Source: Atriophallophorus winterbourni (lineage: Eukaryota; Platyhelminthes; Trematoda; Plagiorchiida; Microphallidae). Taken from it: a stretch of 64,000 nucleotides of DNA. The DNA lies in contig JACCGJ010013674.1 of NCBI GenBank assembly GCA_013407085.1, positions 62,001 to 126,000 on the forward strand, read 5' to 3'. This document shows, piece after piece, positions 33,014-45,000 of this stretch (positions within the stretch are counted from its first letter, which is position 1; each line of letters begins with the position of its first letter). Under the pieces are notes generated by a model. It was not told the DNA's origin. It made no database searches and saw only the letters and a list, made by a program, of their open reading frames with translations. The position numbers and the translations under genes are program-made.

Positions 33014-36000
33014 GTAAACCTTTTTCAAAGTCATTTTTTAGTATCTTCCACCAGCCGAATTGGTTTTCCCAAATGGAGATATTTGCGAAATGAGCGTTCA
33101 AGTATGATTTCATTTTTTGTGGGTTATTTTAGTTCATGGAAATCTTGCACCCAACTAAATATGACAGCAAAGAAAAACCAGTTTATCCTCACGATGTAAT
33201 GTTTTCATTTTGTTCACCGCTTAGTGTCGTCGCGAGGGAAATTCATACAGCTCAGATCTCAGGTTGAGTATTCGCGTTTCATTAAATGATTCGCCTGCAA
33301 ACGTTTTCGATATTTCTTGCGGGAAAGTACCAATTATGGTCTTGTCACGCATGTGTAATCTTTCAAAAATCAGTCGTAAACAATTTCCGAAATATCTCGA
33401 AGAAGAAAAGGATGTGGGCGGCTATTTCATTGTCAATGGAAAGGAACGGGTATTAAGGCTGATCGTGATGACTCGTCGAAATTTCGTAATTTTATTTTGC
33501 TATAATTTCTCAGCCCCTAGCAATAGCTCGTCCATCGTTTAAGAAGCGAGGCCATGGATACACTGAGCATGCTATAATTATGCGTTGTGTTCGCGAAGAC
33601 GAAGCTGTTTCTGTAAGTCCTTATATTTGTTGCGCTGCTTGTAGTATCTCCCACCTCTAAAATCGCTTCTCCGAAACGAAGATACATGCGTAATGAGTAT
33701 TGAATGCTGATTGACTTTTAACTTCTGCTTGATAAGAAAACGAATATACATTCTAACAGCTTTCCTAACACATGTATACAAATCTTTTAAGATATTAACT
33801 AAACTTGCTGAGTTTGATTTAGATTGTTGTTGTTGTAGGTGGTGGTGGTGTTCATGTGCTCTTATTTGTCAATGATCAATATCTGGACAATGAGATCAGA
33901 CTTTTGTATCATAATCATGACTGCGTAGTTTACACATTGGACAATAGTTCCATAGGCATGGGCGATACCTGTATGCTTGTAGAAATTCACTAGCCGGGGT
34001 TTGTGATTTCTACCCCTGTTTAATTCATTGTCATAGAAAATCATGGATATTTTACTTTGACTCTACGTCACTCTAAAATTACTGTACAGACCGCGATTAT
34101 GTCATATTAAAAACGGATTGTTCTCACTCTGCCCGAGTCTTTCTGTATTGCTTGAAAACTTTCATTGATGGCATCATTCGAAACGATCATAGAAATGTAT
34201 TGCACTTTAACCGCTAACAAGTTGTACGGCTTGTCTCCTTTGGCCAAACATTTTCATTATTAGTTTAGTTAGCCAGATGCAGTCAACCGATTACCCTCAA
34301 CTTTTACATTGTAAATACTGACCGGGTAATTCGACGCCACTGAATAAAGTAGACATCGTGCCGTGCATTGCATCATAAAGAGCTTTAAGTCAACTGGTTA
34401 TAATGGAATGTTTCCGTTTTCATTTTATGGAGGCAATGATATCGTACTCAGCTCACTGTCTGATCTTTTCGTCACGTTAATATTGTTTGGAATATTTGTA
34501 GCTCGGGTCGTTGTTGTAGCTTACTTGAATTTGTTCTCCGAGCTTGTTGAGTTTGCATCGGACGTTTCGTTGCCAGACTAGGCAACATCTTCAGCGATTG
34601 TTGGCAGAGGCAGAAACTATTTCCGAGTGATAGGAGAAATCTATTCTCAACCTATTATTTATAATAAAGTTATAGAAACTTTCTGCGCAAGCCACACGAT
34701 AATAAGCCTAATACCAGTCATTACACGACGTCTTGCTTTATTGTGTCCTCGGTGCCTCACCTACCATTGTATTTTATTCTTCCTTACTCTGCAAGCATGA
34801 TTCCATCCCGTATAGAATGTATCGGCCAGATATTCACTTTCTGGAAAACCTTAGAACTACACCACATTTATAACCTACCCACGATAGCGATGTCTGAGAG
34901 CGCGTTCGGTTTGATTGATAGGAACGCATTTTATTTAAAGATGTCCCGCTTAATTACCTGAACATAATTCGGGTGATATTTTGCTGTCGTTATGGGCGCA
35001 TTCAAGTGTATATTAGTTTGTCAGAAAACTGTTTTCCGCTTACTGATATCCGTCAAGATGTCAAATCTCTCCATTTTTGCTCATTTACATAATTGACGCT
35101 ATGATGGAGCATGTAATGCCTACCGGGATTCGACATTCTGATATGACGTGATAAAAAGCTTACAGTGTTGAACGATGCTGCCAAGGTATTCCTTTTCTTC
35201 GATTCCAAAGCTACTTTGGACAAGCTACATATTATTCTTCCTTCGTTTAAATTGCCCTTTGCACATTCCAAATGCAAATTTCTCGTGTAGCATGCAGGCC
35301 TAGCAGAAACTCCGCTAATTCTCGACAATGAAAATTACGACTATGCACGTTTACTTACTCTGGTCGTTGCATTACTAGTAACGTTTGAATAAAGAGATTT
35401 TGGTCATCATTCCAAACTGCAGCGTTTCGTAATTTTGGTCATGTGTGGCGTCAAAGGGGTCTGTCTTTATGGTAAACGGCCAGAGACTACAGGGAACCAG
35501 ATCGTTCAGTGTTGCTTTACTGTTGTGAAACTTGATCTCTGCCCGTTTTTGATAATCGCTGTCTCCGCCCCCATCGGTACAGCTAGTTGGCGTCATTGCA
35601 TACGTAGCGCAACTCCACATTGGAATATTTGGTAGCGATGTAGATATCTGAAAGCGGGTTAACACGCATAAATGTCGCTGATCAAGTCACGTATTGCGAA
35701 AAGAAAATCGTAGGTTTCCTAACGCCACTATGTTTGCTACCTCTAACTCGAATGTGCAATCGTGCAGCATTTCTGTGCTGTGCGGCTAACATCGTGCTAA
35801 ATTGATTGGCCAACGGTAGTGAGCTGCATGCTGAAACACGCTGGAGTCTCACTACCATTCCTACTTTTTTCTCATATCTGTCTAGGTCTGGGCAGCCTGA
35901 CAGTATCTTAGCCCACGTGCAGTCTCTGACTGCGGCACTTTGCCTGGATCAGGCTTGTGCTTTCATACATACATACCTCTAACTCGAAATACTCCGAGAT

Positions 36001-39000
36001 TAAGGTGGCAGATTCTGACTTGGCTTGGACAACAAAGATATTGATATCTGAAACATAGCTGTTGAAGGTAACTAGTTTCTCTGGCTGGGGCACGAGTGGT
36101 CAGACTTCGCAGCGGCCATTCAGTCTTAGGAATTTGACTCAAAATGGTGTTCAAAGGAGGTTTAGTCATGGATTTTCTTCGATTTTTTAATCAATCTTGC
36201 TTGTTTTCAAGCCAAGCGGCAAAGAATGTTTGTTTTGATACGTGCCATCGAATGTCGCAAGGAAGCGACCGTGCTGATGTTGCTATACTCATTCACAATA
36301 TTTTGGCAAATGCGTGTTTAATTAGAGTTGTAGAAGCCTAATCCCATTGTGTTAATGCTATCCATGATAATGATGAATCGGTCGCTAAAGTATTTATTAG
36401 CAATAAATTCACGTATCATTCCATTGTCTCAGCTATCACAGTATTCTTGCAAATTCTTATTGTTAACAGTATTTAGAAATCCGACCTAAAAGTTTTCTCT
36501 AATTTACACTTATTAATACTTGGTGACATTAACGTTTCTAAATTCTCAGAGCTGAACATGCGGCTCTAAGTGAGCCACGTGATATGCTATGGGACCTTCT
36601 GCTTTGGTGCTTTTTGCTCTGAAATTTTATGCGCGCCTATTTTCGGTTGATATAAATGCGATTGCGATGTCTTCATCTATCTTCCAGCTTATGATGCTAC
36701 ACTGGCTAATGAACGGCGAACCAGTACTCGCATTTGTGGTCGAGCGTGAACAGTTTTTCGTACCGATTTCTATCATTCTACGCGTGAGTTTTACCCGAGA
36801 ATCCCGTGTTGGATATTGTCATTTTGATATAATCCCAATTTCGACCCAGTCTTTTACTCGTGATGCCATCTTAATATACGATTTTGCACGGTTTTCAAAC
36901 CAAGCACCCATGCCAGTCTAAACTCGTACAACCGTTTTCGAAGCTTCTGCTTGCACACCTACCTATTCACGACAGCCTCGTTATTGGCAACGCAAACCTC
37001 ATTGCACCTGCCCATTCTATTGCACTTTGCGATACATTCTTGAGTATGTTTTTGTTTATGTTGTTTTCGGCCTCCGGTTTGTACAAACTATGGTTGTACA
37101 TCTCAAGCGCACTAAGGTTCTTTTCCAATGGCTATATATCGAGAGTAGTAATATCTCCTCCCCAACATTATCAGTGTTCTAAATTATTCAATCGATTATC
37201 ACCGTTCGTCAGTTGTCGGTGTAATTGACGTTCAACAGCAAATACAAGCTCATACTCTACCCCAACCTGATGAGCATGCTTTACACTATAGTAAACAATC
37301 AACTATATTAAACATTAATGTAAAACTATAATTTCGAATATTTTAGAATAAAACCTTTACATTCTGTTTCTCTGAAGTAACCGCTCGATACCTTGTTTCT
37401 CCTACGTCATTACTTGTTTGCAAATTTCTTTTTACCATCGACTCTCCGTTTTCAGCCCCACATAGAGTAGATCTTTTGGAATATGCCTGTTGCCCGTTTT
37501 ATCAACATGACTTAACCAGTGTCGGCAAGGTTGTCGCACCAGCATAAACAGGTTCTGTAAATTAGCTTTAGAAACTACATGCGCATTTGCTACCGTTTTT
37601 GCCAAATGTATTTTTACAACGCGTCGATGAAAATCATTCCGTTTCTGTTATTGACTTCACGCTTGATGTTTTGGTTGCGTATTTGAGTATATCCTCTGTG
37701 ACTTAAAACTCATAGTGTGCAGTGGTTTCTCACATTATGAATCAGATATCGGTGTAACAACAGTTGGCTAGCGAATAGTATTTACTATTGTTTGTCTATG
37801 AAGCGACGGAGTGGAATGCTGAAGTTATGTATATGCTCGGGATGAATTTAGTAGACTGTCAGGTTGTCTAACCTTGAGTCGTTAAAGGCAATGCATCTGA
37901 TTTGTTGCCATTTATTATCATCGTTACCGTAGCGCTAGGCTCAGTTGGGCGTATTCGTTTGCCTGGGTGGGGTCCAAAAGATCCACCTAATAGTTGGCTG
38001 GAAACCTTACGCGATATGGCTACAAACCGAAGTCAGTGGCGCCAGTGTATTTTATTATGTGTGTCATAATTTTTATTCGGTATTATTTTACATAAAAAAA
38101 ACAAAAAACAAAAACAAAACAAAAAACCCGAAAAATCGCATGCAGTGAAACTACAAAAACAAGCTGCTTTTTTGTGCAGTTGCTTTTGCGTATTCCGCTT
38201 GCCTGCTTTCCCTTTTCCACGCGCTTGCTTATCTGCTTTTCCTGCTTCATATTGCTTGGCACTTTGTCTGGCTCCAGACTTGTGCTTCATGATGATGATG
38301 ATGAATCCTGTTACTTTGTTACATGGGGTAATTTTTGTAAAAAAATGTATGAAGCGGAATGTATTATCTTGCTCGCCTTCACTACACACCCGGTCTTATT
38401 GTTTCAAGGCTCGCATGTTCGTTTGCCATCACTATTCTCGTGCGTCTTGTAGGCACTCGTTGACAAAACTGAACTCGAGATATTCGAAGATATTCGTCGT
38501 GGGGGTGGCGAGTCACTATCACTGGAAGAGTAAGACATTGTTTTTTTAACATTTACCGCACTCGCTAATGTTCATCTCTACGATGGCTTGTACGATTTTC
38601 ACTTGCTTATGAGAAAATTTAATGGTTTTCAAGTTTACGATTTCATGCTGTCATCAATCTTTGTAACAAAGCTAAATGTATAATGGTTTACCGTGGTTTT
38701 TGCATTCCGTGTGCAATATTTCATTTATTAAATTTTATTTTGCTATGCTTTTGTGGTGCACATGCCATTTGCAACACTTTTTTACAGACTGTTGGCTGTA
38801 ACCGTGTGTAGAATGTGAGCGGCACGGTACATATATATGCTATTAGTTCTGCTGGTTTTCCACAGCTCAACATGCTTCAGACAATTAACCAGCTCTACTT
38901 AAGGGTGATGCTATGTGCCAGTCCATTTCCATATCGGCAACGTCATCCGACATCGCTGTGTTAATTTGAACACGGGGTCTCCGATTAACCCTTTAGCGAC

Positions 39001-42000
39001 CAACTTTTTTGCTGATTGAAAAAAAATATTTTTGTAAATTTTGTACACTGAAATTATAACTATAGGGCATAATTATACATATAAATACTTAAAAGTTTAA
39101 TTCCGAAGGAAAATTTATAAGAGGACCGTACGGTCCACTTGGACCTGAGACAGCTTAAACAAAAGAAGACCATACGGTCCTATTGGACTTGAGGGAAAAT
39201 TTCATGCAAATTAGTGATAGATATTTCCTTTCTTTGTGTAATATTTTTTAAAATAAAACATGATTGTACAATATAAAAATTAAATTTACAACTAGAACCA
39301 AATTTATTTGAGGTTTTATATTCAAATGATCATGTTATACTACTTGGCTATGCAACAATCAAAGACTCTAAATAATGTGTTTGAAATACAAATAATTCCA
39401 TTGTTATGTTGTTTTGAAATAATGAATATCATTGGAAATATTAATATCTGGTTAGACAATTAATTTGGTGATAAAAAATAGTAATATTCGGAAAACGAAT
39501 CATCAAGACCAACTAGACCATACAGTCCTCTTTTACTTGTCCCAAGACCAAGAGGACCGTATGGTCCTCTTTACAAAATATTATGTAAATATCTTGATAA
39601 AAACAAAAACGTCATTCTAAAGACTTTAAGTTTAAACTCAAATACTCATCTTTCACCAATAAATTATTTAGAGTCAAATCTCACCTGGTGTATGTGCCAT
39701 TTTAGTTACAAAAATGAACTTTTAAGGAGAACAGAACAGTACGTCTATAGCTCGCAAAGACCTTCTGCATACTGATGGAATGACGCACACTGAGCCAGAC
39801 AGTATAAAAACGATGCTTCGACATGTCTGGACTCGTTCAAACCTCGCAGCAACCGAATATTGTTCACTGTTTAATTATTAAAACAGTTATCCAAAAGAGG
39901 ACCGTATGGTCCTTTTGGTCGCTAAAGGGTTAAAGCACCCGAGGCTGTGCTTATAATTGCATGCTATCAAATGGCATTGTGAAGGAAGCTTGTTATGTTT
40001 CACAATAGTGAAGGCTGCAAGGAAGCTGTTCTAGTGCTATCAATACTCGTTGTTATGTCGTAATCAAGGTGTGCTTGCCTCCACACGTTATCTGCTCTTA
40101 CTTTGTTGTAAGTTAAGTCTGATTGCGAATTTTATTATCTGTTGTATGCTCGTATAACTGTTTCTGTCGATTTACTACTGTCTTTACTGATGATTTTACC
40201 GACTGCTCAAGTATGGTAATCATTAAAGGTTGTGGTTGTCAAGTGGTTTAAGACGTGTGGTCTTTTGTCCGTCTTTTGAATCATACCGCGATTAAAAATT
40301 TTCGGGAAACTGTGCTCAACTCTTGTTTCGGTTCAAAATGTGCATCGACCACAGTCGGAAAATAACTGCGACAGACTGGCACTTTGTCCATTGGGTGATT
40401 TGTAACGTCCATCCATTGATGCTAATAAATGGATTTACGCTGACCCTATGGCCCCCATCCAACTGAACAAATTAAACTGAGTTATCAGTGTTTGTTGGCC
40501 GCATTTATTATCAAAGCGCATCTTGCCTATTTTTTATCACATCTTGTCGCCCTCATGCACTGTGCGAAAATACACCATATGAACATCGTCTGAATGGCAT
40601 GAAAATGCACAGAAGTAGAACCTTGTCGATCTGATTACTTCCATAACCGAATACAGGTGAATTATCGCGGTAAGCAGCATTACTTAAACTGTCCGAGCCC
40701 GGAGTTTCATTGCTGGTTTTTTAACTCTCCTCTACGTCGCATCTTCTAAATCTTTATGTAGCCACGAATAAGGTCTTACAAACGTTTTTTCCAATCTGTC
40801 TAGGCCCTGGTAGCCAGATTGTATAGACCTTAACAAGCAAGCCACCTGCCCACAACATTTGTTTTAACCGAAGCTTCTTTACATTTTTATTGTGATACGT
40901 TATACAGCACCGATTGTATTTCACACTAGTGCCTTACAAATGTTGCTATTTCTAATTTTTCCATGCCTAGGTGGATGTGCACCAGTAATCCTCGTGCCCA
41001 CACGACATGTTGCCTTACTCTCAGAGCTTACTTTACGTTTTGATTCTGAAATCATACCCAACAACAGACCATATTTCTTTTTCTCTGATTTAGAACTGCC
41101 ATGCGAATTCTTGTGCGTCTGAAGGATGATGATTACAGTTCTCAAACGCGTGCCCTATCCTATTTGGGACACCTCTTTCGAGTTCGAATGAAAGCCCCCA
41201 CCAAGTTTTCCGATGAAGATGCTGGACGTATGTTAATTGAGTAAGTTGCTCCATTGCTGGTCAAAGTTGTCATTTATGTATGAGTCATCGTCGGATTTCG
41301 ATTCTCCAAAGTACTTAAAATTTTGTTGACGAACAACTGTTATTATATCTCAAAATCAAATCGATATAAGAAATGTGTCTCGTAGCTAATCTAAATGCTG
41401 GTTATTTTCACGTTCACCGTTCCAGGTTTCTACTTCGTGCTAGCTGCAAGCTTTGGGTTTATTCATATTGGTTTTTTGCACTCAAAAATGACTGACTCCT
41501 CCAATCTCACCTACTTGCCTTATGCGCATCAATCAAGTGTTAGCTGGAAACGATTTCCGAGTGTTCATTTATATACCATTTATTTATCGGAAAACTGAAT
41601 ATCCGCATCATCATCAAATACAGCCTTATATTGTGAACATATGAACGCTTGAAAAAAGGTGTAAAATGCTTTCTGAATCTTAGCACATTACCCTATAGCG
41701 TAGGCTGTGCATCTTCGTGTTATACGAACCGCAGAACTACATCACCAGCTTCATCTGATTTGAGAAGCCTACCATCTGAATGAATATGATACACAAAAAT
41801 TATTACGTGTTTTGTTTAATTTTTAATAGTTTTAGCTACGAAGCTGAAAAGTAGTGAAATTAGGCACCATTGTTTGACATCACTGGTGCTTTGATATTTT
41901 GGAGAATGTTCGGGGGTGTGGGCATACAGTGCTCGCAGTATTTTAACATTACGTTGATGTGCCCCTTTTTCTAGCGAACTATGATCGACAACTTATCATC

Positions 42001-45000
42001 ATCATCATCATCATGAAGCACAAGTCTGGAGCCAGACAAAGTGCCAAGCAATAGGAAGCAGGAAAAGCAGATAAGCAAGCGCCTGGAAAAGGGAAAGCAT
42101 GCAAGCGGAATACGCAAAAGCAAATGCACAAAAAGCAGCTTGTTTTTGTAGTTTCACTGCATGCGATTTTTTTGGTTTTTTGTTTTGTTTTTGTTTTTTG
42201 TGTTTTTATGTAAAATAATACCGAATAAAAAATTATGACACACATAATAAAATACACTGGCGCCACTGACTTCGGTTTGTAGCCATATCGCGTAAGGTTT
42301 CCAACCAACTATTAGGTGGAGCTTTTGGACCCCATCCAGGCAAACGAATACGCCCAACTGAGCCTAGCGCTACGGTGAGTTTCTTCATCCCAACGCGCCA
42401 CGTCATGGTATGGTATGAAAGCACAAGCCTGATCCAGGCAAAGTGCCGCACAGTCAGAGACTGCACGTGGGCTAAGATACTGTCAGGTTGCCCAGGCCTA
42501 GACTGATATGAGGGGGGGAATTGAAATAGAAATGGTAGTGAGACTCCAGCGTGTACTCGCATGCAGCTCACTACCGTTGGCCAATCAATTTAGCACGATG
42601 TTAGCCGCACAGCACAGAAATGCTGCACGATTGCACATCCGTGCCGAACGAGGACGACAATTGTCTGTACGCTCGAACCCTGTCCGAAATTTGGCAATAT
42701 AATGCTTTCAAGATCCAAACATACTTCTCGGGCACTCCATGTCTCAGTAGACAGTTCCAAAGACTTTCACGATCGATTGAATCGAATGCCGCTCGGATGT
42801 CAAGGAATACCACGATAGTTGGTTTACGAAAAGTGTGGCGTTGCTCCAGTAACTGACGGCGTGTGAAAATTTGATCTATGCACCCTCGGCCGGCACGAAA
42901 CCCAGTTTGCTCCTCACGGATTTGCTCTTCCCGTTTGGTACTCAATCGGTGAAGCAGAATGGACGCCAGTATTTTAGGAGCTACTGAAATGAGACTGATA
43001 CCCCGATGATTTTCACAAGAATCCTTTTTGAAAATCGGAGCAATTACTGATTCTCTCCAAGGGATCGGAACGCGTTACTCAGCCCATCGACAACTTATGC
43101 CAGGACGAAAACAAGCATGCTGCCCCCTCGTCTTTGATTCCCTATGCGATGTTAATATTCGAAGGCATATTGACGCGAGATTTGTCTTGTTGATGACTGG
43201 ATCACACTGTCAACGAATACTTTGGTGCTTCCTTAAACTTTTGCCTGGAAAGTTTGACAATATTCTTTCTTACACCATGCTTGCGACTCCGTACATGCTT
43301 TCGTAATCTAACGATGCCAACGGTTACATACGCAACTATTGCGAATTCTTTTCTAAATATCTCTTGATTTTAACTGTACAGACGATTCGTCGCCATCCAT
43401 CTTGATGCGTTCATCGACAAATATCATCTGTTATGGTGAGTCACTCTACATGCTATCAATAACTGTGGTTGCTGTTCTTACTCATGCTTACTCCATAAAC
43501 CCATTTGTAACATGTTTTTTATACCTATTTAAGTACTATGTTGCAAATATTTTGTAAAAGCATACATCAATAGATGTATGTTTAATGTTCTGTCATCAAT
43601 GGTGTTGGTGCGTGGCATCAATTGCTTTTTTATGTGGTTGTTGACACTCAATTTCTTGCTTGTATGCTCACACGAACATTTTGATGATTTGATTTTTGAG
43701 CCATTTACACCGTTTTACAATTTCGATTCGGATGAAGCAGTTCGCTTTCTGAGGCGAACATATTGAATTGCGCACCCAATTGATAAAGGACGCCATCACA
43801 TGTGTGTGTGTATGTATGCCTGAAATTGCAAGTCTTTTCCAAGCAAAGTGCCACACAGTCATAGACTGCACGTGAGCTAAGATACTGTCAGGTTGCTCAG
43901 GACAAGACAGATATTATAAAGAAAATGCAAGTGGGATTGATAGTGAGTGTCCGGCTTGTTTCAGGATGCAGCTCACTACCAGCTGCCAATCAATTTAGTA
44001 AGGTGTTAGCCCGTATGTACTGTACAATTGCACATCCTTAAATCAAGTGCTTCATTTTTGAAGTGAATTTGAAACTTACCAATGCCTAGGTGGTTGGAAT
44101 TCTCATTTTCAATGCTACAAGGTACTAGGTTACGTTATTGTGCTCTGCTTCGTCTACTTATCGTAAATTTTAATTCTACATTTCATTTTCAATGAAGCTT
44201 CATGATTCGAAAGCTACATTCATTTGTCTCTGGTCAATGTTGCCAAGAATCCAACGATAACCTCATGTTTCAAGAGGTTTTATTGCCATCCAGTCTCTAT
44301 ATTCAAGTCTTGCGGGTGAGTCATTTTTGGTTTTGTTGTGTTATTCGGATCGCTGAAGGTTTGCAGATGAATTATTCCCAAAAAGATAAACCGTAACCCA
44401 TGTTACGTTTTCGTGCTCAACAAACGTTCGGGACTAATTCCTGTTGGTGCTTTGTCTTAGCTTTGCGTTAGGAAATAATGAGCATTTATGATCCCATTGA
44501 GGTTTATTCATAGATCAATCACTCTATTTTGCGCATGTTTGCCACTCTTTCGAAGGAACGTGGGTGTCCTCGAGCCATGAGGCAACGACGCGTTCCATAT
44601 GGGGCAATGTGACCGTATTTTATCCCCCACATGGACGATACTCTAGAATATTGCCTTGTATTTCATTTTACAACCGGTGTAGTGTGTTATTTTCCTAATC
44701 GTATTAAAGGTTCTGCTGCGCATTCATTTTATGCTACGACTGTCTTCATTTCTGTCTTTGGTATCGATTCTCGCTTATTAGGCTACATAAATGGCGTGCT
44801 TTGTGAATATTTAGAACATTGTCATCGTTGAGCGTAAGCGAGATACTACCTGGTTGCCTAGACCGAAGTGGAGGTGATTTCGTTTAGGGGGTCCCACCCC
44901 GAGGCTTTAGTGCATTGGCAGTGGAGCGAAAATGGTTCGCACCTATCGATGGCCGGTACCCAACTTAGCGGTTCGTACACCTTATCCGGAAACTTCCATT

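Noticed and set aside
33014..33513. That the small gaps are frameshift damage in a POLR1B pseudogene.
   Set aside because: Each gap has GT/AG ends and phase 0, the flanking codons align to the family, and the rest of the gene is intact to the stop.
35753..35973. Calling SINE family A tRNA-derived.
   Set aside because: The head has no convincing A and B boxes at proper spacing, so the origin is left open.
38033..38549. Overlapping frames of 92-134 aa on both strands.
   Set aside because: They run through the LINE 3' end, an A-rich block and the simple-repeat tail, then into POLR1B exon 7 in wrong frames.
41395..41598. A reading FLLRASC near 41425 resembles the start of the next POLR1B block and follows a good acceptor.
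   Set aside because: Joining exon 8 directly to 43382 gives an exact-length match to the conserved IHL block and keeps phase 2; the alternative soon diverges and stops.
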